Assembly: GCF_964204645.1 (NCBI RefSeq)
Contig: NC_134026.1
Location: forward strand, 15,032,450-15,096,449
DNA from: Tubulanus polymorphus
Taxonomy: Eukaryota; Nemertea; Palaeonemertea; Tubulaniformes; Tubulanidae
DNA length: 64,000 nt
Direction of reading: 5' to 3'
In this document: piece after piece, positions 1 through 10,389 of the stretch
How positions within the stretch are numbered: position 1 is the stretch's first letter
Layout of the letters: each line of letters opens with the position of its first letter
Program-made: the position numbers and the translations under genes
The notes under the pieces: generated by a model
Databases searched by the model: none
What the model saw: only the letters and a program-made list of their open reading frames with translations
Told to the model about the DNA's origin: nothing

Positions 1-640
1 TTTATAGCAAAATCCTTAGGATTATTCACATGTATTCTATAACATTGTGATGATCTATGATTTTAAAAACTTTGTGCGAATAAACTTCTTCACAGTATTT
101 CTTTATTCTTTCTAATAATTTCAAATGTTGATTGCATAAATACCAACAATATTTATTACCCCAAACATAATTATACACACCTGCCGAACCATCTCCCATA
201 ACAAATCCATTGATAAAATATTCTTTTTCTTCTAATATTTCGGGTTCAATATTATAAATATTATCAATTATTTAATCAAATGACATATGATTCATTCTTT
301 GGAAAAATCTTTTATGTAATAATTCATCTCCAATTTTTATATCAGTTGGTTTTATTTCATCACCATTTCGTTTAATTAAACTATGATCTTCTGCAATATC
401 TACAAACCCTAATTTAGTTCTAACTCTATAGATTTTCTAATTTGTTTTATGCCTAATAATATTCTTTAATTTTTTCCATATATTTCTTGTCCAAACATCC
501 ATTAATCCATTTATTTGTATTGATTCCTTTTTACCATATGAAATATAACGTTCATTTTGCTTTGGAATTATTTCTGAAATTCTTCCTATCAACATTCTAT
601 CATTACATTTTAATAATATTGGGGTGTCAGCTGTAACAGA
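1..640 (-). other. Intein (N-terminal part) inside Polinton DNA polymerase B, pseudogenised
   Basis: The minus-strand polymerase reading frame reaches the active-site motif (LYFD, codons ending at 641) and passes straight into a sequence with an intein N-terminus: SVTADTPILLKCN (block A), then RHKTN followed by KIYRVRTKLGFVDIAEDHSLI (block B with its His). Next come GDELL and then FINGFVMGDGSAG, which matches block C of a LAGLIDADG/DOD homing endonuclease. This is the classic order of inteins found at the motif-C site of viral and algal family-B polymerases. The element runs off the left edge, so the second endonuclease motif, the C-terminal His-Asn and the C-extein are not visible. It is decayed: a TAG near 437, another stop near 270, and a frameshift near 50. 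Identification as an intein is strong; activity is very unlikely. Confidence 0.88.
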
Positions 641-3600
641 ATCAAAATATAATACTTCAATATGTTTTTCCCCAAAAAGTGGTTGTAAAACATTATAATA
701 AAAATCATACATTAATAATTTTGGTATTTCTAAAACAGTTGAACCAATGAATATAGGTTTATTAAATTTCATTGACGTTTTTTTTAATTTTACCGCGGTT
801 AAATAATCTTCAAATCTTTTATTTCCTAAATGTCTAGGACTTGATTGTAAATGTCTAAATCGTTCAGAATTATTTACTAATTCAATATCATTTCTATTGC
901 TAATATTTTTACATGTTTTTCCATAAAAACTATCATTCATTAATTTGAAGAAATCTTTTTCAAAATCTGTTTTAGATATGGTTCTCTGTTGAGTATTAAA
1001 ATCTATATATTTTTCTAACCACTTCGATTAAATTCAATATATCTATGTACTTTATTTAATTTCATTCCTTGTTTTAGATAAAGTTTTAACATTCTATAAT
1101 GAACAATATAATTATATTTATTATTTGGAGTAAGTATTAATTTTTCTGTAAAAACATGATCTTAAATAACTATCATCTACGGCTAAATGTTCTGGGCAAT
1201 TTGGTAAGTTTCTTGTTTAAAACTTTATGTTATCAGGATATTCTAAATGAACTACAAAGAAATAACCAATTGTGCTTCATCTTCTAAACTCATAATTGCG
1301 CTTTCCCAATTAGTTTTATCATCATTTTCAATTTCTGTTAATATAAAATTTGTGTACGGTTGAGGTTGCATCATTACCCAACCATATAAATTATCGGCGT
1401 CAATATATACTAATTTATATTAATCATTTGCTTTAAAATGTCTCCCATATCACCACTAATTCCACCTCTAATTGATTTTTCAAATAATAAAACCATGTCT
1501 GGTTCTTTTAATAAATCTAATTCTACATTTGTATATTTTAACCCACATTGCCAGGTTAAACCAGGACTTGAATAACAATAACAGGGATCAACATTAAAAT
1601 GATTCAAATTAACTTCTCTATAATTTTCAAATATGTCAGCCAATATCATAACATCTGATTTTAAGTATAAATCTACTAATTCACCATGATTTTTTATCTT
1701 AAGGTGATTCCAAATATCTAATGTTCTATTAAAAACTTCATCTTTCACATACTCCTTTTAATTGATCATACAATTGTTCTTTTAATAATTCTGTTACATT
1801 AAAATCATCATGTGTTTTATAAAATGAATAAGGAATTGCGCCTTTATATCTCAATAATTTAAAATCTTGTTCATTTGGATAATAATGTCGAGTTATTATA
1901 AAATCATAATCAACTAAACTTTTTGCTATATTATCTAATGAACTTGCTAGAAATCTATAAGGATCTAAAAATCTAATGCAACCAAATTGAAATGAAAAAC
2001 AATTTTTAGATGTCTTGGCTAATAGTTTAAAATCATATTTTCTTACATTTGCTTCATTCATAGCATTATATTCTTCTATTTCTTGATTAATTGCGCCCAA
2101 TTTTCCTGATAATTGTTTTATAAATAGATGGGTATCATAGCCTGATAAATTATGAAATAATATTGCTACGAAATTAACTTTCTTAGCTTGTAAATTGCAT
2201 TCTTCATGAGCAGCTCCACGATATTTTGAATTTAAATGATCATGATCTCTAACTTTTTTATCAAATGAATAAAAACGTTTTTCACAGTAACAACAATGAG
2301 TTGCATAATTAAAATCAATTTCATCTTCTTTTGTCATAACTATTCTTTTATTTTTGTTTAATAATTGTGCAAAATCACTTTCTAATTCAATTATTTTGTT
2401 ACAAAAATCATTAACTAAATCTTCACCTCTAAAAGAAATATATTGACTTTCATATAATTCAGGATAATTTGATTTCATATAAATTCCATAAGCAGCAGCT
2501 CTTTGATGAACTTTAAAAATTGTATTTATAATTGGTGGGTCTTGAATTATATCTTCATTTAGTTCATTTCCTTTATCTATTGATTTTAAAAATTGCTTTT
2601 TGTTATATATTTCTTTTCTGTCTTGATCAGTTAATTCTTTATTCAACGATTCAAAATGCCCATGAATTACTAATGGAAAAATATTTTTAAATTTATGATT
2701 AGTAAATTTCAACTTACAATCTTTTTTTGTTGGCATTATTAATTTACAAAAATCTTTAATATCACATAATTCTTTATGTTTTAGTAACGCATTCTCAGTC
2801 ATAAATTTAGGTAAACATTTTCTACATAGATAAATTTTACGATGATGATCACTTTCTGTTCTAAAGAATAAATCAATTTGTTTTAACCACATATAATGTT
2901 CATTTTCATCTTTTTTGTAATATAACAAATCTATAACATTTTCATCATCATAATATTCTGTTAAATATAAAGCTTCTAATGTATAATCTTTAATATTTTC
3001 ACCTTTTGTCTCTGGTAATGGCATTAATTCGAATACATTAATTTTTAAATTATTAACTTTTTCTATTTTAGGTATCATTTTTATAGTTACAGGATATTGA
3101 TCAATTTTATATAATGTTTCATATTTCCGGTAATTTGTTATTCTAAATCTATGCGTAATATCTTCTGTTGGATGTAAGCAACTAATAATTGACCATAAAA
3201 CATTTATTGTCTTCATTTTGAACATTTATTACTGCTTTTGTTGTAAATGGTAATTTGATATAACTTGTTACTTTAATATCCTTTTCTGTTGTAAAGTTTG
3301 AATCATTTTTAAACATTGTTTTGCTTTTTGATGCTTTATTCCTTTTTGTATTATAAATATTCAAATCTAAAAATATAATTTCATTCAATGTTAAACCAGA
3401 ACCCTCAAAATATCTGTCCTCAATTTGACGTTTAAATTCATTAAATATTTTTTCTGATTTCTCCCTTTATTTGTGTTTTTGAAATTATTTCTTCAGAGTG
3501 TGTTTGAATATTATAATCCATTTTTTCTTCTGATTTGATAAAACTTACTTTTCCAGAAATACTAATTTTTGGATATTCAACATCTGTTACCAAATCTAGT

Positions 3601-3880
3601 ATTCTTTCCATGATTTCAATAAATTTACTATAATCTTCTATTGTTGCTCCTTAAAAGAATCTAAATATAATAGCTGCGGGTCCAATTTTACTGCGTAATG
3701 TTTCTAAAATTTCAATTGTATCTTTTATTTCTAGTGAATCGATATAATTTCTAACATTTTCCTTGTAAGGTTAATTTGAAATAGATTCAGTTTTTGAAGC
3801 TTCAGTTTTTTTAATTGTTGAGGTTTATCATCAAAATAATCTGTTCCTAAAACATTATTACTTAAATTTTGTTTGTGTTT
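641..3880 (-). pseudogene. polB: Polinton/Maverick protein-primed DNA polymerase B (N-extein portion), broken
   Basis: The product would replicate the element from protein-primed ends. Read right to left: an N-terminal region with the Polinton block around KCFM (3182-3388), and a zinc-binding HNH-like block CCYCEKRF...VRDHDHL...YRGAAHEECNL (about 2190-2310). Then follow the exonuclease-side block FHNLSGYDTHLF and DLYLKSDVMILADIFENYR with SPGLTWQCGLKYT (1410-1748). Next are RGGISGD, YIDFNTQQRT (about 1000), NDSFYGKTCKN (about 900-940) and LYFD just before the intein. Frames shift at about 3400, 3210, 1745 and 960-1400, and several stops are present. Family assignment rests on the ordered Polinton PolB motifs. 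The palm C-terminal part lies beyond the window. Confidence 0.9.
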
Positions 3881-4150
3881 TTATGATTCGAGATGTCTTT
3901 TATAATTCCTCTTTGCTATAAATTCATTACAAACTTCACATTTTATTTCATCCACATTCATATTTTCTAATTTTTCTTTTCTTTCATTGGAATTTTCTGG
4001 AGTTTCAAAATCTATAACATCTTTTGTATGATTTGCAGTTTTTTCATGTCGTGCTTTATGAGATTTATCAATGTATTTTTGACAATATGTACAACAATAT
4101 TTATTTTCCTTAACATCAATTTTTTCTGAATGTTGTTCACTCTCTCCCAT
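3881..4150 (-). CDS. C2H2-type zinc-finger segment at the start of the polymerase gene
   Basis: This is a 89-residue open frame starting MGESEQHS. It has two CxxC...H-type units: CTYCQKYIDKSHKARHEKTANH at about residues 20-41 and CEVCNEFIAKRNYKRH near the end. The first unit strongly resembles the finger of the small protein at 36584-36844 (CYIDIDKSQKARHNKTRTH). It lies directly upstream of, and in the same orientation as, the broken polymerase. It may therefore be the N-terminal domain of that protein separated by a frameshift, or a separate small gene just inside the element terminus. Nucleic-acid binding is the likely role. Confidence 0.6.
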   Translation of the reverse strand: MGESEQHSEKIDVKENKYCCTYCQKYIDKSHKARHEKTANHTKDVIDFETPENSNERKEKLENMNVDEIKCEVCNEFIAKRNYKRHLES

Positions 4151-4293
4151 TTATTAGGGAAAAAAATTACTTGTGGTGATGAGTGAGAAAAAAAAATACT
4201 TGTGTTGATAAGTAAGAAAAAAAATTACTTGTGGTGATGAGTGGTGTGTCGCCCTCTCGCCCTCTGGTCTGAAACCCACATTTCCCAATTACT
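4151..4293. repeat. Right terminus of Polinton 1, with internal 30-bp repeats
   Basis: Three imperfect repeats of AAAAAATTACTTGTGGTGATGAG lie at 4163-4240. The last 50 bases, ending CCCAATTACT at 4293, match in reverse complement the AGTAATTACAAAATGG...CAGATCAGAGGTCGAG terminus at 32529. Polintons begin AG and end CT, so 4293 is taken as the element end. The base after it resumes an open gypsy integrase frame. The six bases TCCCTC at 4294-4299 would be one copy of the target duplication; the other copy is outside the window. Confidence 0.65.
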
Positions 4294-4299
4294 TCCCTC

Positions 4300-4731
4300 A
4301 ACTGAAGGTTCAGGTTTTAGCCCTTACCACATGTTATGTGGTCATGAAATGCGTCTACCAATAGACACGGCTTTGATTCCACGCATTCGTTAGCTACTGA
4401 TCATAAGGCATACTTATCGCATATATTAAGGCAGCTTGTCATATCACTAAATATCGCTAACGAGAATATTAAAAGAGCTCAAAATAAGTATAAAACTCAG
4501 TTCGATAAAAAGGCATCAAAACCTCAGTTTCAGATTACTGATCGCGTTTGGCTAAAAGTCATGAAAGTTAAGAAAGGAAAATCGCCAAAACTATGTAAAA
4601 AATGCGTAGGTCCCTATTTCATTCAGTCAATAGCTAGCAAAGGGGCTTATCAATTACGAAGAATCTCTGATAACGTTTTACTCCCATCGCATGTCAATGG
4701 GAATCGTCTGAAGCCATACAAAGATCCCTAA
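4300..4731 (+). pseudogene. Ty3/gypsy integrase C-terminal region, broken
   Basis: The start of the remnant reads STEGSGFSPYHMLCGHEMRLPIDTAL, the tail of a retroviral-type integrase core. After a frame change near 4375 it continues as DRVWLKVMKVKKGKSPKL and then GPYFIQSIASKGAYQLR, the GPY/F module typical of Ty3/gypsy integrases. It ends NGNRLKPYKDP and a TAA at 4729. It is interrupted on its 5' side by the Polinton terminus at 4293. No LTR could be defined downstream. Confidence 0.8.
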
Positions 4732-5205
4732 TGTGAAAAATTCAAATTTGCCTAAATCTTAACTACATTACTACTATATTTCAAACGGTCCAACCACGAC
4801 GACGTTATATCAAATCCCTACCAAGTAAACAGTGTTGAATATCAGATACGTATATACATTCATGGTCAAATGAAGAAACCAAGCAATAAATATTCACGAC
4901 TGGTCAAAGATAATCAACTTTTTTAGCAAATGATAAAGACATTCAATCTTTCTGGTTTTCGCAATTCCCCCAGAGTAAGATGAGCGTGCGTGATTCGAGT
5001 GCGTATCGTTATAACCGTTTAAGCGTCCTTAATGCAAGTTATGAAGGCAAAGGACATAGGCAGACATCTCGAGATATACTACACGTAAATGCCTGTATGT
5101 ACATGCATGTACGTTGGCTTTATTTCACCAAAACACGATAAAAACCTTGAATTGGTTCGAATTCAAACATATTTCGACTGCTATAGGCCGACATTCACAT
5201 TTTAG
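4732..5205. other. Non-coding stretch after the gypsy remnant; intron upstream of an Ig exon
   Basis: No convincing coding sequence. It probably contains gypsy 3' non-coding sequence and then intron. The last bases form a pyrimidine-rich acceptor ending TTTTAG at 5205. Confidence 0.4.
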
Positions 5206-5363
5206 GGTCACCAGCTAGAATATATACGTGGACAAGTGATCAAGTTGAACGAGAAAGTGCAGTGGTCCAACTGCATTGCCGAGCATCTGGCTATCCTGCA
5301 CCTCATTTTGTATGGTTGGACCCACAACGAAAATTAATTGGCACCGGCCAATCTAATTACCAG
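5206..5363 (+). CDS. Host exon: first half of an I-set Ig domain (ImpL2-like)
   Basis: The exon lies between acceptor TTTTAG (5200-5205) and donor CAG/GTCAGT (5364). It is open in one frame after two leading bases (52 codons): ...VVQLHCRASGYPAPHFVWLD...SNYQ. The Cys and Trp of the Ig core are at LHC and FVW. It ends in phase 0 and joins in frame to the exon at 6845, which supplies the second Cys. Together they form one secreted-type I-set Ig domain that most resembles the second Ig domain of the insulin-binding protein ImpL2. The function in this animal is inferred from that resemblance only. Earlier exons (signal peptide, first Ig domain) were not found in the window. Confidence 0.78.
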
Positions 5364-5689
5364 GTCAGTATTGAATTGGATGCAGCCAATTCGTGAATTC
5401 GCTTGACTGAATGATGTTCATCGGGATCCGAAACTCCATAATAGGCCAATATAATTACATCATGGAGAATGAACGTTCATAATGAACTAAGTGGTTCAGT
5501 TTCAAATAGCCGACCAATTACACGTGTCGACAATTCCGACTATTTACAATTTAGAAGGGAATATTAATTGTCAAGCAAAGACACGGCTCCTCCATCCCAT
5601 CCACTTAGTATCTAAAACGGGTAATATACGGGGAATCACATCCCTTCATCCTAGCCAATTTTTATGGAAAATCCACATACACACGCGTC

Positions 5690-6150
5690 CCTTGAACCAA
5701 GCCACTTGATATCAGTATAATCCACACACACGCACGCACGCACGACCCCTTGATTCAGGCCACTTCATATCAGGCTAACCCACGCACGCGGCCCCTCGAT
5801 ACAGGCCACTTTATACATTGAAGAGTAATCCCCCATACAGCCAGCCCGACGATCCCGACACTTTTATACCAGGGTAATTTACGCACACGCGGCCCTACGA
5901 TCCCATCAACTTTATATCGGAGTAATTCACGTGCACCTCCAACTTTAAGTCGTTGGAATTGTCGAAAAGTTAAGTTGGCAATATTAAATCGTCGGAATTA
6001 TTGGCAAGTTGAGTCGGCAATTTTAAATCGTCGAAATTGTCGACAATTATAATAGGTCGGGAATTTTAAGTCGTCGGAATTGTCGACAAGAACAAAGGTT
6101 GGCAATTTCAAATCGCCAGAATTGTCGACATTAAAACAGGTCCCTACTCA
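5690..6150. repeat. Degenerate tandem repeats in the intron
   Basis: Imperfect units of about 60-70 bases are built on GGCCACTT(C/T)ATATCAGG..TAATCCACGCACACG with (CACG)n runs, about 5690-5930. They pass into units of AAGTCGTCGGAATTGTCGACAAG, 5940-6150. No coding signal was seen. Confidence 0.6.
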
Positions 6151-6844
6151 TGGATGTATACGTGCTATGTACTCAACCTGCGCAGATTTACTTTTATACC
6201 TGTTCAGGCGTTGAGCCGGGACTTCTTTGAAATTGCTACTCCACCAGCATGAACATATTTCCTATCATATTCCCTGGTACCAGTGCAATCGCCGGGGAAT
6301 GGATGTAATTCGTATATTGTGGAATTAGATTTGGACTGCGCATTTCAGACATTTGAACTACATATAACTCAGTTTTAAGTGACAGCTTATTACCCGGGCT
6401 GTCTATTTCAATGGCTTTGCACCAAAATCAAATGCTCTCAGCGGATTTTCGTAATGTGAAATTTGATACTGGAACCATTGGACAGAGTACCAAACATAAA
6501 TCTAGATGAATAATTAGCCAGAATGTTCTAGCGGGTTAAAAGCCCTGAAAAGAGAATCACTGAACAGTTTTGTTTGCTGTCAAAGTCGAAATAATTAAGT
6601 CTTACTATTTGCCATTCTACAAGGAGAGATAAACTCATACTGGAAAAATCGGTTACGTCTCGTTTAAATCACTTTAGTCCCATACGGATAAAACATAGTA
6701 TTTTAAGCGTTTGGTTACTGTTCTTAAACAATGCAAAAACTAAGTTTTTTACGGGAACAAACTATGATTAACATATATTTTACAAAATGGATTGGCCGAG
6801 TGAGTGTGAACCTCAAATCATTGTGGCTATCACATTTTTTTTAG

Positions 6845-6964
6845 TTACTGCCAAATGGTGACCTTTTGATCCGGGCAATTTCCTGGGAAGAGAATATGGG
6901 TGTGTACACATGTATTGCTGGCAATGAGATTGGAGAGGATTCGGTGAATACATTTCTCTATCCG
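6845..6964 (+). CDS. Host exon: second half of the I-set Ig domain
   Basis: It is exactly 120 bases (40 codons) between a long pyrimidine tract ending TTAG (6844) and donor CCG/GTGAGT (6965). It reads LLPNGDLLIRAISWEE, NMGVYTCIAGNEIGEDS, then VNTFLYP. The motif (M)GxYxCxAxN is the hallmark F-strand of I-set Ig domains, and the FLYP ending is typical of the ImpL2-type second domain. Phase 0 at both ends matches the upstream exon. The clean splice sites and exact codon count make this the best-supported host coding sequence in the window. Confidence 0.85.
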
Positions 6965-7189
6965 GTGAGTGTGATTGTAACGATATCCACTAAAATAATT
7001 CGAAAATGATATGATACGAAAGTAGACGAAATTTTCAACATCTGCACTTATTGACAAGTGATCAGCCAATTGCAATATGACAAATTGATGACGATGCATT
7101 CGAACGAGTTTCAAAGTATTTTGTAGTATTCTCAACCAGAATCATCACAAATCTATGCTCTCTTCGTCCCTATAACGAAATATTTACAG

Positions 7190-7610
7190 CGTTTGTTTTT
7201 GACGGTTCGACAGTTTGATGGTTTGACTATCGACGGTTCGGCAGTTCGACGATTCGATGATATATATGAAGATGCCGGCATATCTATATAGCAGAAGATC
7301 CCGCCAGAACACAGGATAGGATCTCGGCATATCTTTACAGGGGAGATCCCGGCACAACTATACAGAGGAAGATCCCAGCACAACTATACAAGGGAAGATC
7401 CGGGAAAAACTATGCAGGGGAAGATCCCGGCACAACACAGGAGATATATAGGGGATGGATTCCTTATATACTGTCGAATCGTCGAACCGTCAAACTGTCG
7501 AATTGTAAAGCTATAACGAACTTATTTGCGCTCCTTATTTACTATCGAACCGTCGAACTGTCGAATCGTCGAGCTCATTACCTATAGAACTGTAAAACTA
7601 TGTAAAAACT
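7190..7610. repeat. Minisatellite-like repeats in the following intron
   Basis: Two kinds are present: GACGGTTCGACAGTTTGA-type units (7198-7255 and, inverted, 7470-7575), and AGGGGAAGATCCCGGCACAACTATAC units of about 30 bases (7285-7440, roughly five copies). The inverted outer units could fold around the inner array. Confidence 0.6.
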
Positions 7611-7874
7611 ATGAAGAACTCGTGCGTAGTAATAAATTCATGTGCATCGCCCAAGGAACTAATTATCCCCTATACCTCAGTTGAGCCCAGTTTTCAATCG
7701 CGCAGATAGAAACTCAGCCCTGTGCAGATTATCTCCGAGTACTGATATTGTCGAAATTGGAGTCAGGAAGAAATATCATTAATCCATCGGCAATGGCCAT
7801 GCTTCCCGCGTTGACAAATTCATTATTCAATGCAACGTACCCCTGGGTTGAGTAAAACCTCTCTGGTTTTGCAG

Positions 7875-7892
7875 ATTGAAACGGATATATAA
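7875..7892 (+). CDS. Possible terminal micro-exon of the Ig gene
   Basis: A good acceptor (CTCTCTGGTTTTGCAG, ending 7874) is followed in phase 0 by five codons (IETDI) and TAA. The spliced Ig protein would then end shortly after FLYP, as proteins of this type usually do. The exon is very short, so this is only a plausible proposal. Confidence 0.35.
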   Translation: METDI

Positions 7893-9660
7893 AGGTCCAA
7901 TGGCCCTGTGGCTCACCATTAAATCATTTAGTGCATATATTGTCAAAAATATTATTCTAAATATAAATTAATTTGGATTGAAGATGTGAGGCTGACAATA
8001 TATGCGCCTGCGGATGTGTTAGAGTTCTGTGTATATTGCCGAGTCACTGTGCTATATATAGACTCGCTCATATAGACTTGCTCAGGTGATTACTAACACC
8101 CACAGCCATATACTGTAACCTATATTCGCACACACCCGGCTGACTGCTGACGCGCATATATACAAATGTACTAGCGACGCAGTATTAGATTGACTGCAAT
8201 TTCACAAGTCAGAATACCTCCATCCACAAAATGTCAAAAATATACAACATATACGGACTTTCTTTTCTAGAAATAGAAAAAATACCGGCTATGATTTTTT
8301 TCTTAAATGACTTGGAAGACCCACTAGGAACCCTGTCATTGGTATCGTCATACTTGCTAGTTGAGAATTGCAACTGAATTGAATAGCGTACTCGCTTATG
8401 TTCGTGTCAACGAACAAATTATAAGCAAACGTATGATACCTTATCGAATAAAATGTTCGCCATTTTGTCTTGGTTTTCACATTAGGCTTTCCCAATGGGC
8501 TTTCCCAATTACATCAGAGGCGCCGAAATTCCCGGAATTTCCCGTATATCCCACAAACAGCTAATCACATTCATTGTAACTCAGGTTACAAGGTCAACTC
8601 AAATAAATAGAGGGAATTTAGGGGGTTTATAAAGTGAGGGCCTGTAGGTCGAAAAGTACATTGAGATCAGTCGAACTAAACACGGCGACACTTCCAGGAA
8701 GGATTGAACATTTATATATTTCAATTGCAAGCATGAAAATTGTCATATATAAAAACGTGCCATTACTTAGTGCTAAAAAGCAGGGTTTTGCGTGTTTTTC
8801 AAGAATAAGTCCCCTAAAAATAACTCGATTACTATGAAATTTTTGTGGGCCCGAGAACTCATTTAGCCAAACTATGAAACTAAAAATCAACACAATCAAT
8901 TCAACAGCCAATGTTTGTGCCTTGTTGACACACCGGTACTCTATTCATTTTCAATGAAAACTGCTTCATCAGACCGTTTGCATAGGCAAACCTACGGTTC
9001 GCCAAAAATTAGCTAAAGCTTGATTTGGTTACCAGTATGGGGGGCATGATTAAATACCGTGACATAACCTAACATAACCTTACAAGAAGAAAATAATTCA
9101 TTCCATTAGATCACTAGGAAAAAGCCAAATATGATTTGTTCTATAATCCAATCGTGCCAACGGATGGCCATCAGATGATATCAGAAGAGAATATAATCAG
9201 CTGATTAAGCAAGTTTGATGATCAAATTGATTTCCAAGTCAATGCATGGAAATTGCTTAAATGAATCAAATAGACGCCACACGACGACCATCTTGATTGG
9301 CATCTGAAAATCCTTCACTCGCCTAATGGAAGTGGTTGTTGACTGCGAGGCAGGTAGGCAGGCAGGCAGGCAGCGTGAAAATAGCGAAAATGATTGTCTC
9401 AGTTTCGAATAAATGAATCGATATGGCTTGATTTTCTAGTTTTTGGGGAGCTACTTATTTCTAAATAAAGTTTTGTTCTAATGTGCTACTTGCATTACTG
9501 GTATTCGTTTGGAATTGGTAAAGAAAAACATCCCTCCCGCGTCCGTTCTATAAGTCTCGGGTTGAGCTTTTTATTTCACCTTTTTATTTAAAAAAGCAAT
9601 ATAAATAAAATCCGCCAGCCCTCGTCACTTTCCAGAAAAAAATCTGATGAGAAACTAGGG
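7893..9660. other. Intergenic, no gene seen
   Basis: No supported coding region on either strand. It holds AT-rich DNA and a (GGCA)n microsatellite at about 9351-9374. No tRNA, LTR or transposon terminus was recognised. Confidence 0.5.
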
Positions 9661-9734
9661 TGTTTCTTTGAGTGGAGTTCCAGGTACCAAAGAATCCAAG
9701 CCAATAATAATACTGCTGTCTGCATCTATGTTTC

Positions 9735-10035
9735 TTCCGTTTATTTTGCAATTAACTGCAAACAATATATAAAAACACAACATTGTTAGTGTTGAATTAC
9801 ACACGGATATAAAAATTTACGATATTTCGATTAACCTACCAACTGTATGTCCTATTTAATATGCAGTACTGATACAAATATATGTTCTAAGTACTTCCTG
9901 AAAGTTTCCACGTAGACAAAGAAAAGACATACTTCCGTGCTAAAACATGCTATTGTTAACTATCGACACGAACCGCCGTTTAGTATGCAATGCAACTACC
10001 ACAACAAAACATCGTTCATGGCTGCAAACTTAACA
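9735..10035 (-). repeat. Probable 3' LTR of the BEL/Pao element (left limit approximate)
   Basis: Downstream of the minus-strand pol gene, a polypurine tract (reverse complement AAAGGGGGGAGGA, 10036-10048) is followed immediately by TGTTAAG at 10035, the expected LTR start. The LTR continues leftwards and contains an AATAAA-type signal near 9745. The partner LTR is not in the window, so the far end is a guess. Confidence 0.5.
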
Positions 10036-10389
10036 TCCTCCCCCCTTTATTAGGACTCCGATAACAGGAAACTAAAAAGAATACTTTTCGACTCTCAACC
10101 TTTAACTAAAGAACCTACCTGTCATACGATATGCACTGTATGCGATACCTGACCAACTGAAACCCCATATCTCACCCAAATTCTGATACGAATAACCTAA
10201 CTTGCTTAAAACCGATTACATAATGTTATTACTACGTTTTACCTATAACAAAAAGTATGGGCCTTGAAGCATTGGTAGATTATACTGTGGTAAGGAATTA
10301 AGGGGTTAATGCTTTAATACTACTTTAATGCTACTTTTAATAGATCAATTAATACTGAATATGATACTAGCAATCTAGTTTACTTGTCT

